From Eucommia ulmoides (taxonomy: Eukaryota; Streptophyta; Magnoliopsida; Garryales; Eucommiaceae), in contig CM028335.1 of the NCBI GenBank assembly GCA_016647705.1, positions 38,508,712 through 38,572,711 of the forward strand: 64,000 nucleotides of DNA. Reading direction: 5' to 3'. Made by a program: the position numbers and the translations under genes. The notes beneath the pieces were generated by a model, which made no database searches, was not told where the DNA came from, and saw only the letters and a program-made list of their open reading frames with translations. This document shows, piece by piece, positions 45,701-59,700 of this stretch. Numbering within the stretch: position 1 is the first letter of the stretch; every line of letters begins with the position of its first letter.

Positions 45701-47971
45701 GAAAATGCGAAAGATTATAATAAAAAGAAGAATGAGTCACCGACATACTAAAATTGAGTTGCTAAAACTTTTTTGAAAGTTTGAGAGAACCGAGCAAGGA
45801 AGTCTAAAGTTGTAGAGAGATCCTAATGATAGGGACCCTTTGCTTAAATATGAGAGATTCAAATGGAAGAAGAATGTCATCCACCACCTATGGGCCAAAA
45901 AGATACCCCTTGTCTCTTAGTTGTGCATGAAATGTATTGTAGGTTTTGGGCGCAAAAATTGAAGCAATGCAACTTTTTAAAATTTTTGATTCGACACAAA
46001 AATAAGGCAATATAATTGTCTGAATTCCATTCAAGTTCGAGTCTTCGGATTTTATTCCATGTCCATCAATTGTTATCGACACCCTTGTCCTCAGCCATTG
46101 GGAATAGGAGAAATCTGATGAGGGGAATTTTGTGAAGTTTAAAATAATGCCATGTGTAAGAAGGAATCCAGGTCGACTTCACGTTGATCCCAAACGTCGT
46201 ACCTTAAGACTTGAGCATGCTCGAACTCAATGTAGAGACCCAAAAACACTGCCGGTGACCCAAGGAGATTATCAAGAACACCTATATCTGAGCATGACCC
46301 TAACTAAACCAATGTATCAACTTGGGGCTACGTGTAGGAGAACAATCCCCTAGACACATCCGAGAATGCCTTAAAACCCATTCCTTGCTTAGTCTCTAAC
46401 CCTTGCAGGGGAATTTTACCACATCCCATAATTAATGGAAATGAAATCAAATATTATGTAATTGTTCATATCTCCTCAATTTTGTGAATTTCGTAGGCAT
46501 TAATGGATAATGTCTATGATTTATGGAGGACATGCCAAAAAAGTTTTCACTCTAATGAATACTACGAGGGTGGTTTAGCCAAGTTAAACACATTTTTCGA
46601 AGCATTCTGCCACTAAAACTTTCCCAGAAACTGCATTTATTCTTACATCAAAAGTGCAATACCAATAGAGCCACCCATGATGCATTATTTTTCACGAACC
46701 TTAAATTTAGGATGATCATGTTCCGAATTTAGAGAAGATGATATATGATTAATTGGTTTTATAAATTATCAAAAATAATGATTATATTTGCAATATTTTC
46801 ATTATAATCCTATTTTCGTGTAGAGTATTTGAGGTTCCGAGGGGGAAATTATTTATCGAATCGGGCTGCGACATATCTCTGTCTAGTTACATAGTTAGAA
46901 ATTAGAGTACAAAAAATTGAAAAAGATATTTTGGGTGAGTGTTGAATATAGAGTACTTAGGTATTCATATTTTCTCCGCCTTGCAAATGCGATTGTACTG
47001 TCATCAAACTATTCATATTGCTTAATTTAAAATAGATCTCTTACCCACTAAAAAGTAGTTGGATATTGGAACAAAATTGCGACCTCTAATTATGATTGAT
47101 TAATAATACCTTGCACTAGCTAATGTATGTTATTGTTCCATAAAATAGATCTAACACTAACCTTTCATCTCATGGTAAACGCGGATAAATATCCATCTTT
47201 TTTCTTTGACTGTGAGGGGGGCAGGGAGCCCAGGGAATTGCTATAAAAGTCCAAGAACGTATTAGTGGTTACAGGTTGTCTCATTTAATGAAATGGCGAC
47301 TTCTTGTCACAATGTGCAATAAATGTAGGGTGGGGGAAGAATTATCGTTGTCTAAACATTTCATTAATTGGAGATGTTATTGTTTTCACAGAGCCGGTTG
47401 AGGGCCGTTGTCCTTTGCATTATGTGTCCTAACTCCATCTCTTTCTTGTCCCCACGCATCGCGACCTGCAAGTCCACATTTATTTGACCTCGTGGACACA
47501 GCATGACAACAGTGCCAATTTGCACAAAAATTAGACGGGCACCAATTGAACTCGGGTTTTTAATCCTCTGACTGGGAGCATAAAACTTTATTTTTCGTTT
47601 AGGTTGATTTTTACTACCATATTTAGGCTACGTTTAGTTGGAAAAATAGAAAACAAAAATGGGAAAAACAAAACTAAAATAAAAAAGAAAAAATTAATGG
47701 TTTGTGGAAGAAAAATCCTTTTTGAGGATTGTTTGGTTGGAGGGATGTAAAAGAAGAAAAATATAATATTTTATGTTTACTAAGAAAAGAAAATAAATAG
47801 AAAAAAATTATAAATTAAGTTACTATTTTATTCTTACATATTACAAAATAAAATAAAAAAATCTACCATCAATATTTCAAATCATGTAAAAATAAACAAT
47901 TCACTAACTAATAAAAAAATAAATAACTATGATGGTGCCAAAAATGGTTCACCCTGTCGGATCTGGAATAT
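45701..47971. other. Unassigned intergenic sequence
   Basis: About 2.3 kb with no convincing open frame or repeat pair. Near 47625 a sequence beginning TTAGGCTACGTTTAGTTGG looks like a left Harbinger-type end, but no matching right end was found. The rest may be old host intergenic DNA. Confidence 0.4.
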
Positions 47972-47974
47972 TTA

Positions 47975-48998
47975 GGTGGCGTTTGGTAACCATTTCGTGC
48001 CCATCCCATGCAGTGGGATGGAAATGAGATGAGATGAGATGAGATGAGAATTTTGTTTCTTTCTTGAGAACAGAATTACATTTGGTAATAATATTTTTTT
48101 TTGGATCCGGGAATAGAATCGCGTTTGATAACAAATTTTATCTAAGAAATCAAGAATGAATAATCACAATCAATAAATCACCATGCAATCAAACCCTAAA
48201 CCCCAATCGAAATCAAAATCCTAAAATCCAATCGAAATTGAAATTGAAATTAAACTCCTAAACCCCAATCGAAATCAAAATCCTAAAATCCAAATAAAAT
48301 CGATATTGAAATAAAAAAACATTACGACAATTGAAATCAAATTTGGGTTTCGAAATGGAAATCGAAATTGAAATCCAAAATCGATTTCGATTTTGAAATA
48401 GAAATGGAAATGGAAATCCGAAATCGATTTCGAACTGGAAATCGAAATTTGATTTCGAATCGAAACCCCATAACGACGATGACGACGAAAGAGGCCGAAC
48501 AAGGAAGACGACTGACGGAGGTTCGATTTCAAAATTGCAACCCCATAAGCACCGGATGAAGACGACGACGAAGGAGGCTGGACAAGGAGGACGACTGACG
48601 GAAGTTCGATTTTGAACCAAAGGAGGATGACGACGACGAACCATAGAAAACGACGACGAATGATGACGAACCAGAGAAGATGAAGACGACGATGAACATG
48701 TTGGAGATTGACCATGGAGGACAACGATTGAAGGTGAAGATGATGAACAACATTTTTTTATTTTTTATTTTTAGCTGTTTTTTTGGGTTGAGAATGAGAT
48801 GGGAAATCTTGGGCACAATTTGTTTTTTTGTTTCTCAAGCCAATATAAAAACGTGGACACAATTCTGAGATAAGAATGGAATGGAAACGAAAACAAAAAA
48901 ATGGGATGGGTTACCAAACGCTATGCTCAAAACTTAATCCCAAAAAAGTGGGAATGGGAAGAAAATAGTTGGGATGTGAGTGGTTACCAAACGGGCCC
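47975..48998. mobile_element. Non-autonomous PIF/Harbinger element, 1024 bp
   Basis: Starts GGTGGCGTTTGGTAACCA and ends TGGTTACCAAACGGGCCC, a near-perfect terminal inverted repeat. The flanks carry the direct 3 bp repeat TTA (47972-47974, 48999-49001) characteristic of this superfamily. The interior is low-complexity: GAAATCGAAATTGAAATC-type repeats (48180-48460) and GACGACGA-type purine-rich repeats (48470-48740), which create long but meaningless antisense frames. No transposase or Myb-like protein is visible. Confidence 0.88.
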
Positions 48999-49039
48999 TT
49001 AATCTCCCCCAGCTTGGGTTGCTTTCACAATTAGGTCTT

Positions 49040-49411
49040 ACTTAGGTCAATTTTAAACACTAATCTTATTTAGGTCAATTTTCATTTTTCAATTCAACAT
49101 TGGAGCAAATATTTGAACACTAATTAGGATCCTAAACTTTATCAAATTAAACACATAAAAACTATAATTCATCAATTTGTATCGTGTGTGATCCTAATTT
49201 GGGATACATTAAGAGTATTTGAATTGTTTTCACCTAATTTCTTCGAAATTTTCAATACTCTTCATTTCTTCAATGTCCATCTTTGCATCCTTGATAATTT
49301 CTTCACGATTCAATCTTTAATTGAAACTTTATAATGAAATACTCAACAAATTCATAAGTTCCACAAAAAAACATCAACCCTTAATTGTCCATTAAAACCT
49401 CGGGATCAACA
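49040..49411 (-). repeat. SIRE-like LTR, first 370 bases
   Basis: In minus sense it starts TGTTGATCCCGAGG at 49411 and matches the first part of the LTR at 26399-25440. It is truncated near the Harbinger element on its left. Sequence to its right is the internal region of a SIRE-like element in the opposite orientation. Confidence 0.68.
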
Positions 49412-51506
49412 GTTAAAGAGAGGTGTCCATCCTACAAATTGGGTAAGTTGGTAATGGTTTCTAAAAACCTGTGCTAAGTTAGGTGTTTGTTTGTTGTCTT
49501 AGAAGCTTTGCATGGTGATTTTGAAAATCATATTTCTTTAAATTATGTTAACATGTTTGTAGACGATCTTCTTATATCATTCATATTATTCATTTAGTGT
49601 TGTTAATGTATTAAATTATATGATTGATAGTCCTTAAGAACATACCCTTTTTTTCTTTCTTGTCATGTTATGTTGATTTAAACTGATTTGACCATCATGT
49701 TCTCACTAGTACAAATTTTATAATAATTACTTTTATCTTTCAGGATAAATGATGTCACACACAAGTATTTACATATTACTTGAGTAATTACATTTTTTCA
49801 TCATAGCATATGCATATTAGAAAAATCTATTTGTGCTTCATATCTATCTTATATATTATTTACACAAATAGTTTGTATTAAGCAGTTTTTCTAAAGAATA
49901 CTTTTTGAAAAATATCATGATTTAATTGACATCTTTGCTCATATTGGACATTGAGATATTTCAAATGGTTAATCATATCATGTCATCTTATATTACGCAT
50001 TTATAAGTCCTTAATTTGATGAATATGTTTGCTAGCATCATATATATCATATGTGGGGATCTCAACTTCTCTTAATTTTATTTATTCAATCAATTTGATA
50101 TATCTATAAATAGTATATCAAATTAGATGATATGTAATCATGAAATTCCATTGGCAGTCCTTGCACAAAATCTATATCACATATTATTGTATAGGACCAA
50201 AATAGCTTGGAATTTATTAGAGATCATACATGGTTTTGAGGATAATTGATCTGATCCCTACTAATGATCTCTTCCAAATATGTTTTAAAGAGTTTCAGGT
50301 TATAAGATAATCCATGGAGAAACAAATATGCATACCGAAACTCAAAGTTTAAGTAAAAAATAAGAACGAGATTGATTCAAGGAGATATTTCATTAGACTT
50401 GAATCTTCGTTTAACTCAATGGTAAAACAATCTCATTCTTGCATGATTATATGCGAAAATTATGTGATGTGAAATTATCATTGAAAAATCATATTTACAA
50501 AAATTAACTAGCATCTTTATGAATATCATGCTTTAATTATATGCTTACATGAAATTCTATTGTTAGCTAAAACTATTTTATTGGTTAAAGCTAAGCCATA
50601 TGATGTCTATTATATTTCTCGTGTTATACGTTACTTAGAAATGGTTGATAAAATCAGTATTTAACATGATCTACTTTGTTGGCATAATCACATGATTTTA
50701 AGCTTGCATGGTTAGTATCATTTTGTACTATCTTTATGATCATTTGAATATACATAGCATATCAATCTATACTTAGTGTTTTAAGATAGATATGTTATAT
50801 TGTTGATTCCTTTACACATGAATATCTTTCTAGGCATTAAGTTCCTAGTTGTATGCATGTCTTCTGGTTTTAAATGATTATTATTTAGGAAAAAAGATGG
50901 AATTTTATGAGATAATTAATATGTTAATATCTGTGCTTAAATTGTGCAATAGATTTATGACCATGGTTTCATAAATTATCTGTATTATCATTGAGATATG
51001 TTTTATGTCTTAGTGCATTAATGATTACATGACTCCAATTTTACATGAAGGGGAGTTGTCAACGGGTATCATATCATGAAATATATTCATTTGAAATTAC
51101 ATGATTTTATTGAGATTATTTGGTGACTTGATTATCAGAAGTATAATATGAAATTCTCATCTTTAGGTGGAAGTAATCTCTGAATCATTTGTGTTATTTT
51201 TGGAAATGGCTAGGCATAATATTGCCTGTGTAGAATAGATGTTTTGATTTTTTTCCCCACTTTTTGATATGACAACGAGGGAGAAATTGTGATGTTTTCA
51301 TGCATATATTAAGAAACAAAGGGGGAGTAATTTGTTCAGGGGGAGCAATCAATAGTTTATGATTTGCATAGCATATTCTTGAAAACGTTTTTCTCATTAT
51401 GTTCTTAAATACGTAAAAACCTTGTCCTCATATTTATGGGGAGTGTGGTTACATATGTCGCTGAGAAAATATCAAAGTTAATCGTCATCATAAAAAATGG
51501 GGAGAT
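49412..51506 (+). mobile_element. SIRE-like internal 3' half (non-coding)
   Basis: Homologous to the reverse of 20677-22165. It begins GTTAAAGAGAGGTGTCC at the same internal point and continues as AT-rich, gene-free sequence. It ends with GGGGGAG runs (51315-51350), GATATGACAACGAGGGAG and the polypurine tract AAAAAATGGGGAGAT (51492-51506). A fossil without pol. Confidence 0.65.
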
Positions 51507-51600
51507 TGTTGGTTCTAAATGTTTTGATAGACAAATTAACGTTAATGTGTTATGGAACTAATGTTTTTATACAACGATTTTAGAATTAAGTTCCAAGGAT
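51507..51600 (+). repeat. SIRE-like 3' LTR stub
   Basis: Starts TGTTGGTTC right after the polypurine tract, and its next bases (TTTTGATAGACAAATTAAC) match the family LTR start. Similarity is lost at about 51600. Confidence 0.5.
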
Positions 51601-51604
51601 GGGG

Positions 51605-52190
51605 CCCTACTGCAGCTCAAAGCATCGATGGCCTTGGTGGATAAGGCCTTGGCAATCGTTAATGCATAAAATATGCAGGAGCCTGAGATCAAGGCTCGGC
51701 TGTTTGGGGAGTTAAAGGCTTCCTCAGATTACTACGACATGGTTCACCTACGACATAAGAGTTCGTCAGCCTCGAGTTCCAGGATGTCAAGGGCTAGGTT
51801 TTAGTGAAATACCTCGAGGTGGATTTTTCTAACTTTTATTGCCTCGGGATGAATTCCCTTGCCAAGGTTGGAGAGCCTACTGCTAAGAAAGTGGAGCCAA
51901 TGATCGAGTTTCCTACTGGGGAGACGATCTAACAGATCACCAAAAATATTTATGTTGTTCACTACAACCAGCAACCCGAGGTTGTTCTCAGAGCTGTATT
52001 CACTACTGCTCCCATAGCTTAGCAAGCTCGCGCAGATTCCCCTCACACCAAGTAGATGTAGACTTAGTTTTTCTTCTTTATACCTTTTCTGTAGTTTTAT
52101 TTTTCTGTTGTAATTAACCCGAGGGGACACTATATAACGGATTCAGACTTTTTGAGTTCAATAAAATATTACACTTTCCTATATTGTTTT
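51605..52190 (+). pseudogene. Tat-lineage additional-ORF remnant
   Basis: A decayed plus-strand coding stretch whose segments (for example VKYLEVDFSNFYCLG and ASMALVDKALAIVNA) resemble the remnant at 3027-3370. A T-rich stretch, TTGTAATTAA and a TTCAATAAAAT end follow in the same order. It could belong to the Tat family whose 5' LTR starts 750 bp downstream, but as a separate truncated copy. A fossil; function unknown. Confidence 0.35.
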
Positions 52191-52199
52191 CGATGTTTC

Positions 52200-52933
52200 A
52201 CTAGTTGTGGTATGAAGATCGAAGTATAGCACTTATAAATGTTTTGGACTTGTTTAAGTAACTTACAGTAATCCAAGTTTAATGTTTAGTCGAACTCAAA
52301 TAGTAACAACTCACATGAAGTCAATCGTTAATATTTTCTCGGACTCCTAAGATAGTCGCTTGATTTGAAAGAAAAAACCATGTTTATTGGTCTAAGTCTT
52401 CCTAGGCTGAATTGGGTAGTACAAATAACTTTTGATTCTTTTTAGTTTTTCTAAATCTCACACTTTCCGAAGATTTTAATAACTTACTACAATTGAGAAA
52501 CTAATAGAGTAGAACAAATGAATAAGAATGTTAAGCACAACCACACAAAACAGAGATAAGGGTAGAAAAATCCACACAAAGATTTATAGTAGTTTGCCCA
52601 AGGTACTACTTTGCCTACGTCTACCCCCCCGATCTCATTCAAGGAATTCTAATACACTCAACTTTATCCTTCTTTCCTGTTGAAGATCGAATAGGCACAC
52701 CCAAGGAAAAGTTCTTACTTACCTTTTCACGCTCTCATAATTTTCCACCTAAACCAATTCTTTGGTTTAAGTTATGGGTATACATCCTCAATTTATATTC
52801 TAATTTTCTTAGATTAACAAGATAACACTTGAAGATTCTATCAATAATGTATAAACAAATACACACTATATTGACTCACTAGGTCTTTATAGAAGTATAT
52901 ATAACAAGATATGCAAATTATTTAAATTATAAT
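52200..52933. other. Unassigned spacer
   Basis: No gene seen. Around 52570-52790 the sequence resembles the U5-proximal part of a minus-oriented copia LTR (TTTGCCC, GTACTACTTTGCCTACGTC) but I cannot place it in a family. Confidence 0.35.
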
Positions 52934-53723
52934 TGATGAGGGTTTTTTCGGGCACCATGAAGTCATCATATGGGACCCAACCATGTGTCCATCTTCCTAG
53001 TGACATGGACGTGTTCTGGAATCCCCAGTGCCACACTGGAACATAGGCTGACCTCGGATCCTCCTTAGAATCTCATTTGCACCCAGGGCGGAGCAAGGTG
53101 CCCCACAGGAACGTGCCGACTTAAGCTCTGCGCCGTGCCCCAGGCGGCCAACTTCTGGGGCTCAGTCTTTCAACTCTACCAGCTCCCCATTCCAGATCGT
53201 TTCTCCTCCAAGAATCCATGGATTTCTACTCTCCTCTACCAGGTTATCGCCACAAGCTTAACAAAGGCCCACAGGCTTTGCCAAATGGGCCCAAAAGCCC
53301 AAGCGCAATAGTTATTTCCTAAGTGCCCCTTATTATCGGCTAAACACAAGGTTTTGACTAATTAACCTTGTTTAGGACCGACTAATCATCTCCAACTCTT
53401 ATATATACTGGGAGCTATGAAAGCCCGATATACGCTTTATTACGTGCATGTATTGAGTTTACTTGCTTACTTAACGCATTACTATACCTTTTCTCACTAA
53501 GCATTGATTACCATGTTGGAGGGGTTTCATCGAGACAAATCCCAGTCTGAGCCTTCTGCAGGTACCACTCCCTGAAGAGCAGGACTCTGGACATAACAGG
53601 TTAGTCCTCCTAGTACCCAGCACAGCTCACGTGAAGAATTTTCAACCAACGACTCTACCTTAGCAAAATGATCTACCTGTCATCCGATTGGACCATACTC
53701 AAGGTGTGTACTAGTTTTATACA
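52934..53723 (+). repeat. Proposed 5' LTR of the Tat element
   Basis: About 790 bp between TGATGAGGG and TTATACA, ending 7 bases before the TTTGGCGTCG primer-site region. It contains a TATATATA box near 53400. The left end is inferred from the TG/CA rule only. Confidence 0.5.
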
Positions 53724-56700
53724 CCAATAATTTGGCGTCGTCTGTGGAAACTATGCAAAAAGCCTTTCTCTGATCACTGTTCTCTACCGAGCTAAGCCTG
53801 GATGATCATAAGGTATGGTCAGACAGACAAACCCAGAATAGAAGAAAGAGAAGATATGTCAAGAACTCAAAGGGCGCATCTCTCTAGTTCCCACCAATGA
53901 GGATAAATATCCCTTCCAAGACCATGCAGGACTGTCCATTTTGCTACTTGGGGCTACGGGACAAACCTTGGGGGCTGTGGAGACATCTCAGGTTCATCTT
54001 CTTTAATGCCAAATGGGCGAGTTCAAGTTGTGTGTTCAGCTCTTCCTCGTGCACTTGCTGCTGCCCCTTACTCTGGGGGGACTAGCTCTCTAGACCGCTA
54101 CCCCTGAGGAGCCACCTCAAGACCGTGATATTCTCATGACCACTTCGAATGGACATATGCCGGAGGGCTACACTCCACCCTGTGACCTTGATCTTGCAAA
54201 ATAAGAGAGGGCTCCCTCGGTAATGCCGAGATCTCCTCCTCATTCACTGCAAATTTGTGCCAAGGGACCTGTTAGTGTCCCCTAATGGTCGAGCTCTTCA
54301 TTGGCCAGTCAGGTCCAATCACAAAGGCTGGCATGAATGTGAAGTTAGTTTCTACTTACCTCCCTTCCATAATACTACGACCCGGGCTGCGGAAGTCGTG
54401 TGCGGAGAGAGCCTCAAGTAAGAGAGGCTATGGAGTGCCATCTGGCCAACATAGAAGACCATCTCCATGAGGTACAAGGAGGTCAAGTAGGACCAGGTGT
54501 TGTCGTAGAGGTGAGGCCTCCCTTTCTAGAGGAAATTCTGGAAGAAATAGCTTCAAGGAACTCCACTCACCCCTAGATGAATCCGTATGATGGGGACATC
54601 AGATCCTGTTAACTACCTGTCCATACTCAAGTATCATATGGATATGAAAGTGACCTCTGTAGCTATGTGGTGCAGAGCATTTTCAATCACTCTCACAGGT
54701 ACAACGAGGTTTTGGTTCCAAGGTCTGAGGCCAGCATCCATATCTGCATTTAGAGAGCTCGAGCAATTATTCCTGGCTCGTTCAGCCGCTCCCGGCGAAA
54801 ACTGAAAACTATGGCTCATATCCTCATTCTACAGTAGGAGCCCTTTAAATCTTTGCGAGACTATGTTGAGCGCTTCAACTGAGAAGCAAATGTGTGCGAC
54901 GACCTCCCCGAGAGTGTAGCATTGAATACCTTTGTCGACGGGCTCCGACATCAGAGGTTGTACTTCGACCTCTACTCCAACCCTACTCCCACTCTCGATC
55001 AAGCTCTGGACCATTGGGCTAGGTTCCATGGTACAGAGCTCTATGCTGCGACTAAGAGAGAGAGAGAAAATAGGTACATAAGTCGACAGAACCAAGGAAT
55101 AGAGGTTTAAATCAAACCCAATACTCAAGAAGATTGTAGGAAGAAAGGAGATTAGGGCCATGCCTAGGGAGAGGAGACCACTTCCCCCCCTTAGGGCGTT
55201 ACCAGCAAGGGTTCACCCTACTCGTAGACTTGGTGACCACTATCTTCATGGAGAATTTAGGGTGAAACGTTTTTTCTCCGCCACTCTAGAGAGACAAACC
55301 GACCAGAAGTGCAATGACCAAATACTTTACATTCCACAGGGACCGGGGGCACTCCACTGAAGATTGCATCCAGCTCCGGTAAGAAATTGAAGCTCTCATT
55401 CGAAGAGGATATCTTGGGAATTATGTCCAAAGAGGGAATCAGGAGTGCCCCACAGAGGAAGAACCACATGTAGAACCTCAGGCCTAGAGGAGACAGGAAA
55501 ACCATCATTGTCTACAGCCCCAGAGGGCAGAGGCCGAAGACGATCAACTACACATAGATAGAGAGATCAACATCATCCACGATAGACTTGGATTTGGAGG
55601 TAAAACATCATCTTCTAGAAAAAAGGCATGAGCGGAGGGCCAAATGAAAAGCGGATGAGAACATGTATGAAGTAAGCACAGTTGATGCTGCCTTACACAA
55701 TATTATCTCATTTAGCGAGGCTGACCTCCGGGGCGTACATATGCCCATGATGACGCCCTAGTTATCATTACCTTGGTCAATCACTTTAGGATGGAGTACG
55801 TCCTAGTCAATGGAGGGAGTTCAATTGACATCATCTTTAAATGGGCCTTCGAGAAACTGGGGACAAAGGCAAACACTTTGTAACCCACTAAGTCCCCCTT
55901 AGTTGGTTTTGGGGAGAGGTGGTTAACTCCATCAGATGGGTCTCTTTGCCTATCACGATTGGGACAACTCCAAGGTTCGTGACGGTATGGGCCAAGTTCT
56001 TAATTGTGGATAGACCGTTGCCCTATAATTCTATCATAGGGCATCCAATCATCTCAGCATTCAAGTCCGTTTGCTTTTAGTATCATCAAGTAATGAAATT
56101 CCCCACCAATCAGGGGATCGGAGAGATAAGAGGTAACCAAGAGGCATCAAACACTTGTGCCCGGAGGGCACTAGAACAAAAGAAATAGAAATCAGTGGCG
56201 GGACCTGGACCCTAGTGGTCTGAGCTGGTAACTCCTGAGCTCATAGCCTTAGATGCTAAAGACGTCTTGTTATCGATTAATGACTCCAGGGATGAGGGGC
56301 CAAGCCCCCGCCCAATGGTTGAAGTTTTGATTCACCCAACTCTTGAAGGAAGAACAGTCAGAGTAGAAGCCAAGCCTACCCTAAAAAAAGGGGCTCAGAT
56401 CACGAAGTTACTATAAAAGAACATTAATGTGTTCACCTGGTCCCATGATGAGCTCCTCGAAATTGATTCAAAAGTGACCATGCATAGGCTCCATGTAGAT
56501 CTATACCCTCCTCTAGTCAGGGAAAAGAGGAGGAAGTTCCACCTTGAATGCCAGAAAATCATCGAGGAAGAAATGCAGAAATTGATAAATTTTGTTATTG
56601 TGGAAGAGATGACATTTTTGGATTAGCTGTCTAATGTCGTGCTTACCTCGAAGGCAAGTACAGACTCTGCGTTGACTTTAAGGACCTCAATAAGGTCTGC

Positions 56701-59700
56701 CCTTCTTTCATTTGCCGAGGATTGATTTAATTATTGACGCCACGGTAGGTCACGAGCTCCTTAGCTTTTTGGACGCTTATGCCGACTACAATCAGATCCC
56801 CTTGTTCCCCCCTAACAAGAGCAAGATGTCTTTCATCACAGACAAGGGAACATATTACTACAAGGTGATGCCCTTAGGTTTGCATAACGTTGGAGCCACC
56901 TACTAGAGGTTGATCAACAAAATATTTAAAGAGGATATCGGCATGACCATGGAAGTTTACATTGATGATATGCTTGTGAAAAGCTCGCGATCCCCTGATT
57001 ACCTGACACATCTCCAGAAATGTTTTAATATTCTAAAAACCTACCAGGTGAAGCTTAACCTCGCCAAGTGCATCTTCGGTGTCTCTTCCGGGAAGTTCCT
57101 TGGCTATATGGACTCTCTCCCACTCAAAGAAGGAGATCTAAATACTGGCCGACAGGCTTGCAGCCCTGAATCGATTCATCTCTAAGTCTTCAGAGCGGTG
57201 TTTACCTTTTTTCAAGATACTTCGTGGGAACAAATACGTTACCTGGACAAGCGAGTGTGAAGTTGCATTTTGTGATCTGAAACGTTACCTCCCCTTAGCT
57301 CCCCTACTCAACACTCCCAAGGTGGGAGAATAGTTGTTCTTATACATTTATGCTTTCTCAACCGCGGTGAGCATGACCCTGGTGAGGGAGAAAATGGTTC
57401 TCAGAACCCAGTGTATTACTCTAGTAAGGTCCTCCTGGATATTGAGACCAGATACTCAAAATTCGAAATGTTGGCCTATACCCTACTGATCGCTTACAAA
57501 AAACTTCAACAATATTTCTAGGTGCACACCATTATTGTTCTGACCGACCAACCTCTTAAGCAGATCCTGTATTTTCCTGATGTCTCAAGAAGGCTGATGA
57601 AGTACAACGTTGAACTAGGACAGTTCCATATTGAAAATCGGCCGAGAACGGCCATGAAAGGCCAAGTCCTCGCCGACTTTATTTCCAAACTTACTTTCCC
57701 GGAAGAGTAGGGTCCATAAGTAAATCATTAGGGACCTCATTTAACTCATGTGGCCTCTACCCAACAACATGGTAGCTCTACATAGATGGATCGTCCAATA
57801 TGAGTAGCTTTGGGGCGAGTATGATTTTGGTTGCCCATGACAAAGAAGTTGTTGACTATACTCTCTGACTCAGATTCAATGCTACAAATAATGAAGCTGA
57901 GTATGAAGCCTTACTTAGTGGTCTCCGCTTGGTAAAGAAATTTAATATGCAAGCTCTTCTGGTCTTATGTAACTCGCAACTCGTGGTCAACCAGGTAAAC
58001 AACGACTACATGGTAATGGATTCGAGTAGGATGACATACTTGGAATGGGTCAAAGCAATGATGACAAGTTTTAAAAAAACCAAGTGTCTCAAATCCTTCG
58101 GTAAGAGAATAGGCATGCTGACACCCTGGTGAATCTTGCCTCAGCGGTGGAGTAAACTTTAAAGAAAAGTATCCTTGTGGAGTATCTTGACACTCTGACT
58201 ATTGCAGCCTCGAATCCAGTGGCTACCATCTGTGGACTCAATGACTAGCCAACTTGGATAGACCTATTCAAGCAGTATTTGGAGCGAGGTACCCTCTCAA
58301 GGGACCGTACGGAGGCAAATATGATACGTTACTGGGAAGCAAGGTATACTCTCATTGATAGAGTTCTGTACTAGAGGTCATTCTCGGGCCCCTATTCTAG
58401 GTGTCTTTATCTAGAAAAAGCTAAATATGTCCTAAGTGAGACTGACGAAGGATTGTAGGGAAACCACATGAGGGGTAGGTCCCTCGTCGGCAAACTACTG
58501 TGCCAAGCATATTTCTAGCCCAGAATGTATGAGGATGCTTTGGAATTCGTCAAAAATTGCAATAAGTGTTAGATTTTGCCCACAACCTCATGCTCCTCCA
58601 ACCGTGTTTGTTCTAATGACTAATCTGTGGCCCTTTGCCTAGTAGGGCATTGACTTTCTTGAACCCTTCCCCTAGGGGACGGACTGGTCAGAGGAAGGTT
58701 CTAGTCATCGCCATTGACTATGTTACAAAATAGGTCGAGGCTGAGCCCCTGACCCGAATCACCAAGGAAAAAATCCACGACTTTGCATGGAAGAACATCG
58801 TGTGCCATTTTGAGGTCCCAATAGCAATTTTGTCCGACATTGGCACCTTGTTAGACAACTCTTTCTTCATCACCTTCTATGCAGAACTAGGGATCAGGAC
58901 AAACTTTGCCTCCCCCGGCCACCCTCAATAAAATGCCAAGGTGAAGGTCACAAACAGGATCCTATTGCACGAGTTGAAAACAAGACTCGACAAGTCAAAA
59001 TTATAGTGGGTGGAAGATATCTACCTTGTCCTTTGGGCATACCACACTACTCCAAGAACTCCTACCAGATAAATACCTTTTGCAATGGTCTTCGGCTTCG
59101 AGGCTGTCATTCCCACAATAATAGCGTACAGACTCTCAAAACTACTAAGGCCTTTGATAAAGTTAGGATTGATGCGACGTTGTCATTGAACATTGACCTC
59201 CTCGAAGAATGAAGGGAACAAGCCTAGGTTCGACAAGCTTCCTACCAACAGAGAGTGGCGAGATACTACAACTGACGAGTCTACCCTCACTCATTCGATA
59301 TCAGTGACCTTATTTTTAGGAAGGTCACTCTAGCCAACAAAGAAAAAGGCACCAAAAAGCTAGCCCCAACTTGGGAAGGGTCGTATAGAGTCACCGGGAT
59401 CATGCGTCTAGGTACCTACGATCTTGAAATAGAGGAAGGTGTGTCGTTCAGGCACCCGTGGAATGCTGACCATCTGAAGCGCTACTTCTATAGGGAGGAT
59501 CCATCTTTATAAATAACTTCTAGTTTATACAGTGTAATGTTTTTTACTTATCGAAATAAAGACGGTGTTTTGTGCAAGGTGCCTTATGCTCTCCCAAGTA
59601 AATGGTACCCCGACCAATAGGGTCGCGAGGTATTCTCTATAATGGCATCCTGACGCTCAAGGTCATAGATTAATCTTCAAAAATATCTTCCATACACTCA

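Noticed and set aside
47625-47974. A possible further Harbinger element starting GGCTACGTTTAGTTGG
   Set aside because: Only a left end is visible; no matching right end or duplication found.
48258-48724. Minus-strand frames of 128-149 codons
   Set aside because: They translate GAAATCGAAATT and GACGACGA repeats inside a Harbinger element; composition is extreme and no domain is present.
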